DNA of 64,000 bases from a virus. The DNA is taken from IMG/VR virus record IMGVR_UViG_3300008448_000017, positions 1 through 64,000 of that record. One strand, 5' to 3'. Made by a program: the position numbers and the translations under genes. Of the stretch, positions 33,797 through 41,506 are shown piece after piece (the stretch's first letter is position 1; each line of letters starts with the position of its first letter). The notes below the pieces were generated by a model that was not told the origin of the DNA, made no database searches, and saw only the letters and a list, made by a program, of their open reading frames with translations.

Positions 33797-34262
33797 ATAT
33801 TGAGCTATTGTTATCGTTTTCAAAACATTCTACTTTGATGCATTTGCATCTTCCACCATCTGTTTTAGATAGTACTTCATTAAATTTGTCAAATACAAGT
33901 TTTGCACATGACTCTGCTCCCATTTTATCCATAACACGAAGTGCACATAGGCCTTCCATTGCTGCAGATTCAAAGAAATCTAGGTATGGATCATCTTTTT
34001 CGATCAACAATGTATGATCCCACATATGGTTCATCCAATCTTTCAAACCATTTCCTTTAGGTGCAGGTTTAAAACCACCATAATCTACAATCCAGTTCAT
34101 ATCATCTAGTTGGTTTTCCTCTAGTGGTTCGTTTGAAGCGAACCATACTTTAAATTTTAAAGCATAGCCATGCAATAGCTCACAGTGTGAGTGAGATGCT
34201 CTCCATTGTCTTAGTGCTACTGAATAATTTTCGAATAGTTTTGTTGAAATGTATCTTCCCAT
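33786..34262 (-). CDS. queD: 6-carboxytetrahydropterin synthase, QueD-like, 158 aa
   Basis: PTPS/QueD fold: WRASHSHCELLHGYALKFKV (zinc and catalytic Cys region), LDDMNWIVDYGGFKPAPKGN (conserved D/N and active-site helix), NHMWDHTLLIEKDDPYLDFF (catalytic D-H pair), and C-terminal CKCIKVECFE. In the usual HGH zinc pair the second His is Tyr here (HGY), as I recall from phage-type QueD proteins. It converts dihydroneopterin triphosphate to carboxytetrahydropterin, the substrate of QueE. Confidence 0.88.
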   Translation of the reverse strand: MGRYISTKLFENYSVALRQWRASHSHCELLHGYALKFKVWFASNEPLEENQLDDMNWIVDYGGFKPAPKGNGLKDWMNHMWDHTLLIEKDDPYLDFFESAAMEGLCALRVMDKMGAESCAKLVFDKFNEVLSKTDGGRCKCIKVECFENDNNSSIYEE

Positions 34263-34265
34263 GGT

Positions 34266-34565
34266 TTATTTTATAATTCCTAAATCTTTTAATTGTTCAG
34301 GTGTTAATGATTTAATTGGTGCAATACCGCTAATGTCTGGTTTAGGTTCTGCTAAAAACATTTCTTTAGCCGATGTAGGCGCTTTATGTGATTGTATGCG
34401 TGATAATGGTTCTTTCTTAAAGAAATAACCTGAGATATCTACATAACGAAGTAGTTCTTTATCACCTTCAATTGTTGTTGTTCCATTTGATGCTTTTAAC
34501 ATCACAATTTTATATCCAAATTTATTGGATAACCATTTGATAAATTTTACGTGTAATCTTTTCAT
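34266..34565 (-). CDS. Hypothetical protein ending in GIIK, 99 aa
   Basis: N-terminus basic and amphipathic (MKRLHVKFIKWLSNKFGYKI); C-terminus SLTPEQLKDLGIIK, similar to the C-terminal LAGIIK ends of other proteins here. Between them is a beta segment (MLKASNGTTTIEGDKELLRY). It lies between queC and queD with three-base spacers and so is expressed with the deazaguanine genes. Function unknown. Confidence 0.5.
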   Translation of the reverse strand: MKRLHVKFIKWLSNKFGYKIVMLKASNGTTTIEGDKELLRYVDISGYFFKKEPLSRIQSHKAPTSAKEMFLAEPKPDISGIAPIKSLTPEQLKDLGIIK

Positions 34566-34568
34566 AAT

Positions 34569-35486
34569 TTAATTATTGTGTGTTTCTAATACTTTTGTTA
34601 CTTCATTTACTACATGTTCCCATGTTACTTCACCATTTTCATCAGCATATTCTACAGGATCTTTACGTCCCAATTTAATAAATGCCTCTACACGTTCAAC
34701 AGATGAAGCTGATTTATAGTCTGAGTACCATTTTGATGTTTTTTCTGCTTTAGAATAACGTCCTAATATTGATGGGTCTGTTATAATCGTTTTGGTAAAT
34801 GAATCCCAATGAATTGGTTTATAAGATGTATTTGTTCTTGAATATACTTCATCAAAATCTAAAAATAACTCTTTACATAATACTTCTCCATCTTGTAAAA
34901 TGGTAAATTTATCTCCTTCAAGATATGGTGTAAAGTAACCTACTTTATCTGCATCCCAATTTCCCATTCTAAAGGCATGGTCATCTGCATCTCTAAATTC
35001 TTGTCTGCAATCAGGATAAATTGCATGATCACCTGCATGAATTCCCATTGCAATATCGCATTGCTCACCTGTTTTATTTGCTACTGAAAGTGCAACTGCT
35101 TGAACAATAGAGGCAAATATTTTGTTCCGGTTTGGAACAACTGTTGCTTTCATGTTTTCTTCAGCATAGTGTCCTTCAGGAACATCATCTCCACCTGTTA
35201 CTAAAGCTGAATCTAAAAGATCAACTAATCCATTTAATTGGATTTGACGGTAAGTGATAGGGGAATATTTACCGAAATCATCTCCTCTATGGTTGGTTTC
35301 ATAAGAATTATCGTTTAAATAAACTACCAACGATTGAGCGCGTTCAAGCTCAACTCGATGCTTTTGTCCATAATCAAATGAAATTGCTGTTACCGTGTCG
35401 TATTCTTTAAGACAACGTAACAAAAGTGTGCTGGAATCCATTCCTCCACTCAGGGAAATCACTACATGTTTTTTGTTTTGTTTCAT
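34569..35486 (-). CDS. queC: 7-cyano-7-deazaguanine synthase, QueC-like, 305 aa
   Basis: Adenine nucleotide alpha hydrolase fold: VVISLSGGMDSSTLLLRCL (PP-loop), AISFDYGQKHRVELERAQSL, VVPNRNKIFASIVQAVALSV and MGIHAGDHAIYPDCRQEF match QueC, which turns CDG through the amide into preQ0. The C-terminal region that normally holds four zinc cysteines (CGxCxxC) reads SDYKSASSVERVEAF, with Ser/Asp/Tyr instead, although the following VERVEAFIKLGRKDPVEY is the normal family end. Missing zinc site may change the product. Confidence 0.92.
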   Translation of the reverse strand: MKQNKKHVVISLSGGMDSSTLLLRCLKEYDTVTAISFDYGQKHRVELERAQSLVVYLNDNSYETNHRGDDFGKYSPITYRQIQLNGLVDLLDSALVTGGDDVPEGHYAEENMKATVVPNRNKIFASIVQAVALSVANKTGEQCDIAMGIHAGDHAIYPDCRQEFRDADDHAFRMGNWDADKVGYFTPYLEGDKFTILQDGEVLCKELFLDFDEVYSRTNTSYKPIHWDSFTKTIITDPSILGRYSKAEKTSKWYSDYKSASSVERVEAFIKLGRKDPVEYADENGEVTWEHVVNEVTKVLETHNN

Positions 35487-35920
35487 ATATAACTGTTTAT
35501 GTTTATGTGTTTATTGGATGCGATATCTTTGGATATATCAGTGAATATATTTTTCATTTGGTTGTGTAATGCGGGTAAATCATTGTAGTTGATATGGTGT
35601 GATGGTTTATAGTAATCGGCTTCAACCATACTAATCAAGTCCTCTAATTGGTCTAGATTGCCTAATGGTTCTCCCCACAATAATTTAATCAAATCACGTT
35701 CTTTTAAAGTACCTTTAGAGTAACGTTTTATACTAGCTACCCAACCATTAAATTTTCCTCTCCAATGTGATTGGTTTTTTGAATCTTTATACATTAATAT
35801 TTTTAGCAATTCCATACTTGTGTTGAGACTAATGTCACGTACTTTATTCATAGCGGTTTTACGGTTGTATGCTAGCTCAAATATACGTGTTTCCATTAAT
35901 ATGTCCAACAGTTTGATCAT
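35483..35920 (-). CDS. Hypothetical protein, 145 aa
   Basis: Starts MIKLLDILMETRIFELAYN; helical, with SHWRGKFNGWVASIKRYSKG and a histidine-rich segment (PSHHINYNDLPALHNQMK). The start resembles the MKLTDIL-type ends of tagged proteins but is not followed by an LxE site of the same form. It overlaps queC and the upstream gene by four bases each, so it is co-translated with queC. Unknown. Confidence 0.55.
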   Translation of the reverse strand: MIKLLDILMETRIFELAYNRKTAMNKVRDISLNTSMELLKILMYKDSKNQSHWRGKFNGWVASIKRYSKGTLKERDLIKLLWGEPLGNLDQLEDLISMVEADYYKPSHHINYNDLPALHNQMKNIFTDISKDIASNKHININSYI

Positions 35921-36165
35921 AGTTTATTTTCGAAAATTGTATTAAATGATTCTTCTAAATAATCCAAAGCTTCATCTATATTTTCAAACAGATAATCTTC
36001 TTTTTCTATTGTAAGATCTTCTAAAATTATTCTTTCAAAAGTTTCTTTTACTAAATTTAAAAAATTCTTTGTAAGATCGGGTTGGTGTTTTTTAATATAA
36101 GGTAAAGCTTTATCTAATCTTCTACCTAACCACACCAATTCACTTATTTCTTTTTCTGATTTCAT
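35917..36165 (-). CDS. Hypothetical acidic helical protein, 82 aa
   Basis: Helical and acidic (ISELVWLGRRLDKALPYIKK, ...TIEKEDYLFENIDEALDYLE). Overlaps the upstream tagged small gene by 26 bases and the downstream gene by four. No known family. Confidence 0.55.
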   Translation of the reverse strand: MKSEKEISELVWLGRRLDKALPYIKKHQPDLTKNFLNLVKETFERIILEDLTIEKEDYLFENIDEALDYLEESFNTIFENKL

Positions 36166-36313
36166 CAGCGATATATTTAATGTTTTTAGCTAATTGATCT
36201 ACTTTTTCTTTAAATTCAGGGTCAATACCTTTTTTTTCTTCTTGTATGCCGGCTAGTTTTTTCATACGTTTTCTTTCTTCGTAATCTCTTCCGGCTTTTT
36301 CACATGGTCCCAT
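36140..36313 (-). CDS. Small protein with RMKKLAGIQEEKK motif, 57 aa
   Basis: ATG at 36313 one base after the preceding stop; MGPCEKAGRDYEERKRMKKL then AGIQEEKKGIDPEF. The RMKKLAGI core matches the MQKLAG tag of other small proteins, here at residues 16-23. The remainder is a charged helix. Start spacing and the shared motif support it; the function is unknown. Confidence 0.55.
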   Translation of the reverse strand: MGPCEKAGRDYEERKRMKKLAGIQEEKKGIDPEFKEKVDQLAKNIKYIADEIRKRNK

Positions 36314-36314
36314 A

Positions 36315-36458
36315 TTATAGTTTATTTGCTATTTTTTTAATAGTTTCTTCTTCCTCTGCTGTTAAACGCAAACGTGACATTGGCTTTAATAATTTTAAAA
36401 TCAAATCATGCCATTCTTGGTCTAGTGTATTACTGTTAGGTGGGTATTTCTTTGCCAT
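36315..36458 (-). CDS. 47-residue hypothetical protein
   Basis: Frame MAKKYPPNSNTLDQEWHDLI..., ending EEEETIKKIANKL. It begins two bases after the stop of the gene upstream and its stop lies one base before the next ATG. The last part looks like a single helix. Not recognised. Confidence 0.5.
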   Translation of the reverse strand: MAKKYPPNSNTLDQEWHDLILKLLKPMSRLRLTAEEEETIKKIANKL

Positions 36459-36460
36459 AA

Positions 36461-36760
36461 TCAAAAAGGTAAATCATCATCACCAAGATTTCCCATCCAA
36501 TCATGACCTTTAGGTAAATCATCATCTATATCGGATTGAATTTGCCCTGGTAGGGTTTCTAGGAAAGAAGTTGTTTCTTTTAGAAAATACATTTCTAGAA
36601 AATCTCTTGGGTATAAAAGAACTTTACCTTTAAATTTTGAATTTGATACTTCACGGGTTTGAGCTTTAATTCCTTGTTTGCTAGCAGCGTCCCATACTTC
36701 TTTACCTAATTTTTCACCTGCTGGTTTTCTTAGGTAATCATATAAACTTAAATATTCCAT
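36461..36760 (-). CDS. Hypothetical protein, 99 aa
   Basis: Start at 36760 (MEYLSLYDYLRKPAGEKLGK) in AAAAGTTATG context. The first 30 residues (LSLYDYLRKPAGEKLGKEVW) resemble a conserved small phage protein; the C-terminus is acidic (SDIDDDLPKGHDWMGNLGDD). Function unknown. It heads the operon that continues into the queC-queD-queE genes. Confidence 0.6.
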   Translation of the reverse strand: MEYLSLYDYLRKPAGEKLGKEVWDAASKQGIKAQTREVSNSKFKGKVLLYPRDFLEMYFLKETTSFLETLPGQIQSDIDDDLPKGHDWMGNLGDDDLPF

Positions 36761-36777
36761 AACTTTTAATTTTGGTT

Positions 36778-36791
36778 TAATATACAAAAGA
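36778..36791 (-). promoter_or_regulatory. GTATATTA-type promoter of the deazaguanine operon
   Basis: The coding strand reads TTTTCTTTTGTATATTAAACC, 18 bases before AAAAGTTATG. It follows directly after the terminator of the transglycosylase gene and would drive the 36.7-33 kb operon. Confidence 0.5.
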
Positions 36792-36796
36792 AAAAT

Positions 36797-36819
36797 ATGG
36801 ACTCCAAATTAGAGTCCAT
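36797..36819 (-). terminator. Terminator with stop codon in the loop
   Basis: The coding strand reads ATGGACTC-TAATTTG-GAGTCCAT, then ATTTTTCTTTTG. The first three loop bases are the TAA stop of the DpdA-like gene. Confidence 0.75.
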
Positions 36820-37603
36820 TTATTTTTCTAAACATTTGAACATTATATTCTACAAGATCTTCATTTACAAACTCCAAACTTATATCTTGATATTTGTTCA
36901 TGTTAGCTATTGGTTTGGAAGATAAACCCATGTTTGTATATGGCATTTCTCCAATAGCGGCCATTACAGGGTTTGATGTATCAATTGATTCTATACATTT
37001 CATCCCATTATATAAACCAAATTCAATAGGAGATGCTGTTCCAAGCAAATGTACTCTATCTGTGTCGGTTAGTATTTTGTCTTTTAGCAATTGTGATATA
37101 ACTGTAAAACGTCCAATTGCTTTTCCAAGGTCTTTGTTTGGGTGAGGGCACATTTCATTGTAGTATGAAGCACCATATGAATATGCTATCTTTTTATAGC
37201 CAAAATCTTTATATGCTTGTGTACATAGAACAGCTTCGTGGTAAGATTTTGCTTGTACTACAGCTACTTTCATTACTCCATCAGGTAGTTCAATTTGAGA
37301 CCATAGTTTTGCATTTCTAACTGAGGCGTCTTTGTCCTCCCAAACATCAGGTACAATAAATTCATTTGGTTCAAGTTTATTTATCCAATACATTAAACGA
37401 TCTGTATTATATGCTTGACCTAATTCATGGAGTGAATTATCCATTACAATGTAGCGGGCTACATTTTTTGAGTTAAGAAAGAATGTACTATATTCTTCGT
37501 TTTCATCCATCAAATGGGGTAAGAGGTAATCAAAATCATTGAACTCTCGACTTTTCTCTAAAAGACAAAAAGGAACTTCATGTGATATTTTCATTTTTTT
37601 CAT
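36809..37603 (-). CDS. dpdA: DpdA-like DNA-deazaguanine transglycosylase, 264 aa
   Basis: TGT-barrel protein. MDNSLHELGQ (D55), FIVPDVWEDKDAS (D86, the TGT PDV-x-D region), IAYSYGASYYNE, VHLLGTASPIEFGLY and IESIDTSNPVMAA (D208) match phage transglycosylases usually annotated tRNA-ribosyltransferase. The C-terminal TGT zinc motif (CxCxxC...H) is absent, as expected of the short DNA-directed DpdA group rather than tRNA enzymes. It should exchange guanine in DNA for a deazaguanine made by FolE/QueD/QueE/QueC. Start in AAAGTTATG context. Confidence 0.75.
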   Translation of the reverse strand: MKKMKISHEVPFCLLEKSREFNDFDYLLPHLMDENEEYSTFFLNSKNVARYIVMDNSLHELGQAYNTDRLMYWINKLEPNEFIVPDVWEDKDASVRNAKLWSQIELPDGVMKVAVVQAKSYHEAVLCTQAYKDFGYKKIAYSYGASYYNEMCPHPNKDLGKAIGRFTVISQLLKDKILTDTDRVHLLGTASPIEFGLYNGMKCIESIDTSNPVMAAIGEMPYTNMGLSSKPIANMNKYQDISLEFVNEDLVEYNVQMFRKINGL

Positions 37604-37630
37604 AACTTTAAATTTTATCGAATATAATAA

Positions 37631-38236
37631 CTAAATTTTGTACCTCCAAATATATCCAACAGAAGTAGCATTTTCTCCTTTTCTTAAAGCATTGTTAATC
37701 GCTGTAGGGTTTCCACCAACATTTCGAGCTGCTTCTTCAATGCTGGGGTGTTCTTGGATAAAATTCCCTTGTTTGTCATATTGGAGGACAGGTTTGTTAT
37801 TGGATGGGATAGGTTTTCCTTTTTTAGATTGGCTTATTTTAAGTTTATTTTCTTCACTTCGTGTTTTACCTTTCCAATGGGAATTTTTTCTTTTACCTAC
37901 ATTCAATTTTCCTTTTTCGCTAATAAGTTTTCTGGTGTTTTCGTTGTGGGCTTCTACCCCACCTCCTCCAGGGTTTGAATTTAAACCTTCACTATATGAG
38001 TTATAGAATTCAATCCAGTATTTTTCTCGTTGAGCTAACAAAATTTCAATATCTTCTATCACTTCAAATGTATGGTTTTCAAAACCGTATATTTCAAAGG
38101 ATTGATTTAATTTTGGTTGTTTTTCAGTTTTACTACTATTCTTGTAATTCATCCATCTAACATGGATATTTTGTGAACATCCTATATAAACTTCTCCTTT
38201 TGGGTTTGTAATTTTATAAATTCCACTTTTTTTCAT
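37631..38236 (-). CDS. GIY-YIG homing endonuclease with NUMOD motifs, 201 aa
   Basis: N-terminus SGIYKITNPKGEVYIGCSQN (GIY...YIG), catalytic Arg in IHVRWMNY, and a Glu downstream. Then GGGG region, NUMOD3-like SEENKLKISQSKKGKP, and C-terminal NUMOD1-like QYDKQGNFIQEHPSIEEAAR with GYIWRYK. Late-type promoter upstream. It lies directly upstream of dpdA, 27 bases from its start. Confidence 0.85.
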   Translation of the reverse strand: MKKSGIYKITNPKGEVYIGCSQNIHVRWMNYKNSSKTEKQPKLNQSFEIYGFENHTFEVIEDIEILLAQREKYWIEFYNSYSEGLNSNPGGGGVEAHNENTRKLISEKGKLNVGKRKNSHWKGKTRSEENKLKISQSKKGKPIPSNNKPVLQYDKQGNFIQEHPSIEEAARNVGGNPTAINNALRKGENATSVGYIWRYKI

Positions 38237-38245
38237 GTTTCCCGT

Positions 38246-38259
38246 TTATTATACATATG
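38246..38259 (-). promoter_or_regulatory. Late-type promoter element
   Basis: The coding strand reads CACATATGTATAATAAACGG, 10 bases before the GIY-YIG endonuclease ATG. Confidence 0.55.
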
Positions 38260-38298
38260 TGGAAGACAATAAAAAATGCGGGAGACAGTAAAATATTT

Positions 38299-38784
38299 TT
38301 ACTCTTTTACTACTAGTTCTTCTCCTATCAATGCAAAGTATAGGTTTTGGAGTTCATGAACATGGATTAAATCTTTTAAAGACCAAGTTGGAGGTGAAAT
38401 TCCTTCCACTGTAATACCCATATGTTTTCTTTCAGGGTTAACAAAAGATTTCATAATGATGATGTTTTTTAATTTGTAAATATCACACCCACTCATATTA
38501 TAATCTTGTTTAACAAACCCAAATTTTAACAACCATTCTTCTGTTAGTGGGATTGGGTCAATGTCTAAATCTCTACATCCACTATGGATGGTTCCACCCA
38601 TTATTTTACCTGGGATTTCATAGAAGCAGATGATTTTGCATCCTTTCATTGCGGAGCCATCGTTAAATCCAGTTATTTGGAATTCATTGGTTTTATAGAT
38701 ATCGTATCCTGTCTCCCATCCATCTTCAAAGATTTCGTCTTTTATTTTAACCCAATTTCCAATCCTTAATTCACTTGCTCTCAT
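38299..38784 (-). CDS. Bacteroidetes-phage-type protein, 161 aa
   Basis: Start at 38784 (MRASELRIGNWVKIKDE). The pattern ELRIGNWV ... PIPLTEEWLLKFGF ... VHELQNLYFALIGEEL is a very common protein in phages and prophages of Bacteroidetes, of unknown function. It is strong evidence for the host group. Its neighbours (small membrane and lytic proteins) do not point to a role. Confidence 0.8.
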   Translation of the reverse strand: MRASELRIGNWVKIKDEIFEDGWETGYDIYKTNEFQITGFNDGSAMKGCKIICFYEIPGKIMGGTIHSGCRDLDIDPIPLTEEWLLKFGFVKQDYNMSGCDIYKLKNIIIMKSFVNPERKHMGITVEGISPPTWSLKDLIHVHELQNLYFALIGEELVVKE

Positions 38785-38788
38785 GACA

Positions 38789-39055
38789 TCAATTATATGC
38801 AAAATTTTTCTCTTGGGCAACTACTCTATATTCCATTTTACCATCTTCTGTTTCTTGAAAACGCGTAGCATCATATCCAATCCATTTCATACCCCATTTA
38901 GTGGTTCCTGAGTTTGAAATACCTTTAAGGATGTAAACTTGTTGATCTAAAAAATTACAATATTCTTCTTCTACATGGTATGTTTGTCCTTCTTTAACAC
39001 TTGCTCCACGAGGGAGATTTTTGTCATTGATACAAATTACTTTTTTCATTTCCAT
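38789..39055 (-). CDS. Small beta-rich conserved protein, 88 aa
   Basis: KKVICINDKNLPRGASVKEG then QTYHVEEEYCNFLDQQVYIL and KWGMKWIGYDATRF: a five-strand, SH3-like layout that I recall as a recurring short phage protein. The start MEMKK could equally be the second Met. It overlaps the transglycosylase stop by ten bases. Function unknown. Confidence 0.55.
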   Translation of the reverse strand: MEMKKVICINDKNLPRGASVKEGQTYHVEEEYCNFLDQQVYILKGISNSGTTKWGMKWIGYDATRFQETEDGKMEYRVVAQEKNFAYN

Positions 39056-39564
39056 TTTATTTTGTGATTTAATACTTTAATAGCATATCCATTTATTTGA
39101 GGATATCCTGTGTTATAGTATCCAAACACAATTCCCCAATTTTTATATTTTTTATACAATCTACGAAGCATTTTCATAGAAGTACGCACATTGTATTTTA
39201 TATCAGTTTTTAATTGTTCACGAGAAACATGGTCTTTGTTTAAACCTCTAGCAGTAGAAAGCAATACCTGCATTGGTCCCAATGCGTTTGCACAGGAGGT
39301 TTGTGCAGGGTTGTATCTCCAATGGAATGGTCCATTATATCCTGTTTCTACTTTAGCTACTCCATAAGCATATCGTTTAGGGATATTGAATGAATCAGCA
39401 TAGTATTCTATATAATGATACATTTGAATACAAGGAGGATCTGTTGGTGTAACAGGGTGCATATCCCGAAGTGGTTCTTGTGGTGGTGGGGATGGGGGTG
39501 GGGTTAAAGATGCTAATAGCAAAAGCCCCACAGATGATCCAAATAAAACTTTTATCTTATTCAT
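39046..39564 (-). CDS. Exported lytic transglycosylase (SLT/GH23), 172 aa
   Basis: Start at 39564 (MNKIKVLFGSSVGLLLLASL), an N-terminal hydrophobic segment fitting a signal or lipoprotein-like anchor, then a Pro-rich linker (TPPPSPPPQEPL). The domain begins near residue 65: RYAYGVAKVETGYNG (catalytic Glu) and CANALGPMQVLLSTARGLN (conserved G-x-MQ), then a YNTG motif. It would cut peptidoglycan from the outside of the membrane, distinct from the cytoplasmic lysozyme at 42493. ATG overlaps the upstream stop. Confidence 0.85.
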   Translation of the reverse strand: MNKIKVLFGSSVGLLLLASLTPPPSPPPQEPLRDMHPVTPTDPPCIQMYHYIEYYADSFNIPKRYAYGVAKVETGYNGPFHWRYNPAQTSCANALGPMQVLLSTARGLNKDHVSREQLKTDIKYNVRTSMKMLRRLYKKYKNWGIVFGYYNTGYPQINGYAIKVLNHKIKWK

Positions 39565-39874
39565 TAGTGACAGCATTTTGATAAATACGATTAGTATACA
39601 TTTTAAATATAGTCATTCCGATTTTATCTGAATAAATGACATATTTTCCTGTTTTTCTATCTAGCATGAGTAATTCGTTGCTTTCGTTTACAGCAATAGA
39701 GATTTCATCAGCATCATAAGCATGAGAGTAGGGGTTATCTTGTACATGAGGATTAGTATGAGGAAATCTTTTACCAATAAAGAATCCAATTACTAAAGCT
39801 CCTACAATGATAGCATATGTAAATGCTTTTTTAGCAAAGGCCATAACCTTTTCTTTGTTCAAAACTGTTTTCAT
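39557..39874 (-). CDS. Single-span membrane protein, 105 aa
   Basis: Start at 39874 (MKTVLNKEKVMAFAKKAFTY) with an upstream AAGTTATATG. A hydrophobic span (AIIVGALVIGFFIGKRF, residues ~21-37) is followed by a soluble part (ISIAVNESNELLMLDRKTGK, YVIYSDKIGMTIFKMYTN). It probably has a type II topology next to the exported transglycosylase; a spanin-like or anchoring role is possible but unproven. Confidence 0.6.
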   Translation of the reverse strand: MKTVLNKEKVMAFAKKAFTYAIIVGALVIGFFIGKRFPHTNPHVQDNPYSHAYDADEISIAVNESNELLMLDRKTGKYVIYSDKIGMTIFKMYTNRIYQNAVTNE

Positions 39875-39896
39875 ATAACTTATTTTTAGATTTAAT

Positions 39897-40409
39897 TTAA
39901 GATACGGAAGGATTTTTAGGAGGCCTACCTCTCCTTTCAATTTTTTTACCAGAACGTTCAAATGTTTTTAAACAATACATATAAAATTCCTCAGTTGTAC
40001 CATCAAAGTTTATAACATGTGTTTCATATTCCTGGCTGGTCAGAATAAATTCTCGGGTAAAGTTCTTTTTTAGCTCAGCTAACAGATCAACTTCTATTTT
40101 GTTAAAGTCTTCCCATAAACGTTTTCTACGAGCTAAATCAACAGCATGTTTTTCTAGTAAACGTTGAATATCACCTCTATATTCTTCTGCTTTTGCATTG
40201 ATTTCCATCTCACAAAACAACGCTTGCCAATAATAGTGGGAAAATTCATATTCTTTATTTTGAATACGTTGTAAAAACGTTGCTCCTTTTGGGAGTGGTT
40301 TTGTTTTTGAATCAAAACGCCTCCACCATCTAAATTGATTGTAGTTTAGCGGTTGTAATTTTTTGATTTCTTTAAGTACAAGATTGGGATTATTGATTCT
40401 ATATAACAT
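39897..40409 (-). CDS. Hypothetical protein with C-terminal AT-hook, 170 aa
   Basis: The body is helical and basic with many aromatics (NYNQFRWWRRFDSKTKPLPK, ...YEFSHYYWQALFCEMEINA). The last ten residues are RRGRPPKNPS, an AT-hook. The start follows AAATTAAGGTTATG with a TTCGTATATTT promoter. A DNA-binding role is likely from the hook; the rest of the family is unknown. Confidence 0.6.
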   Translation of the reverse strand: MLYRINNPNLVLKEIKKLQPLNYNQFRWWRRFDSKTKPLPKGATFLQRIQNKEYEFSHYYWQALFCEMEINAKAEEYRGDIQRLLEKHAVDLARRKRLWEDFNKIEVDLLAELKKNFTREFILTSQEYETHVINFDGTTEEFYMYCLKTFERSGKKIERRGRPPKNPSVS

Positions 40410-40426
40410 AACCTTAATTTTAATAA

Positions 40427-40440
40427 AATATACGAAAAAA
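40427..40440 (-). promoter_or_regulatory. GTATATT-type promoter
   Basis: The coding strand reads TTTTTTCGTATATTTTATT, 18 bases before the GGTTATG start at 40409. Confidence 0.5.
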
Positions 40441-40455
40441 TTTTTAATGAGCCAA

Positions 40456-41502
40456 CTAATAGTCTATTTGATCTTCATTTTCTTTTTTAAGTTTATTTAA
40501 TTTTTCTTGAAGTGGTTTAACTGCAGCCTCTGTTCGTTTTCCTATAGCCCCTGATTTTTTGATTCTTTGTATTTCTTTTTCAAGATGTTTTATTTCGTCT
40601 TCGTTTTTTGAGGAAGGTTTTGATTCGATTTTTTTTTGTTTTGGTGTGGGTGGTTTTGGAATAATTGGTTCAACTTTTGGTTCCCCATACATACTCATTA
40701 CTGGTTTTAGGTTAGCGAACGCTTGGTTTGTAGCTATAACAAGTACAATTGCTAATGGATCAAACACAAATATAATTAACAGGATAAATATATTAGCTAT
40801 TTGTTTTATAGGTTTACCTGTAATTTCGCTTACATATTTTACCGCCCCGAGTTCATTACCCAACTCAGCTTTAGATTGCATATCTAGAATTTGTATTTCA
40901 ATATTGGTTAAACTATCGTTTAATACCTCTATTTTTTTAGATATTGCATTTTTATTTTCTGTAGCTGTATTTAATTGGGATTCGAATGCTTTTCTATTTC
41001 CGTTATTGGCTTTGGTAATGAGTTGGCCTGTTTTTTGATCCACTGTTTGTGTTGTAGTGTTTGAAGATAAAGCGTTTCGTAAATTGGATATATCTTTGTC
41101 TAGAGTTTGTTTTTCAACGGTCAACTCATTTTTAATTTCCTCAAAGCGTTTCTTTTTAACCTCTATATTGGCTATTCTTTTATCTCCGATTTCCATTTTG
41201 GAAATATTTTCTTGAAAGCCTGTGGTTAATAAACCATAGATACCTAACGAGGTAATAAAGGATAAAACAACAAGCGCAACAGTCAAATATATTTTTAATG
41301 TTACGTATGTTTTTTTCCACTGGTCATGTAGGTAGGTTGCAATGGCTATTTTGGATATTTCCAAAAACGAACCCATTACTATAACAGGTATAGCTACACT
41401 AGCAAACAATATGGAAAGACCCATTACACTATAATAGGCTGCGGTGAGAGATAAACCAACCGCACAAAACAAGATAAAATATGGTAAAAGTTTTTCTTTC
41501 AC
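40456..41502 (-). CDS. Four-span membrane protein with coiled coil, 348 aa
   Basis: Membrane spans about residues 5-25, 28-52, 70-95 and 236-260, with a long charged coiled coil between spans 3 and 4 (~100-215, e.g. EVKKKRFEEIKNELTVEKQT) and a Lys/Glu/Pro-rich C-tail. A similar layout occurs in proteins of other large marine phages. It could act at the membrane during infection or lysis; no enzymatic motif. First gene of a unit just below the lysis cassette. Confidence 0.6.
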   Translation of the reverse strand: MKEKLLPYFILFCAVGLSLTAAYYSVMGLSILFASVAIPVIVMGSFLEISKIAIATYLHDQWKKTYVTLKIYLTVALVVLSFITSLGIYGLLTTGFQENISKMEIGDKRIANIEVKKKRFEEIKNELTVEKQTLDKDISNLRNALSSNTTTQTVDQKTGQLITKANNGNRKAFESQLNTATENKNAISKKIEVLNDSLTNIEIQILDMQSKAELGNELGAVKYVSEITGKPIKQIANIFILLIIFVFDPLAIVLVIATNQAFANLKPVMSMYGEPKVEPIIPKPPTPKQKKIESKPSSKNEDEIKHLEKEIQRIKKSGAIGKRTEAAVKPLQEKLNKLKKENEDQIDY

Positions 41503-41506
41503 TGTA

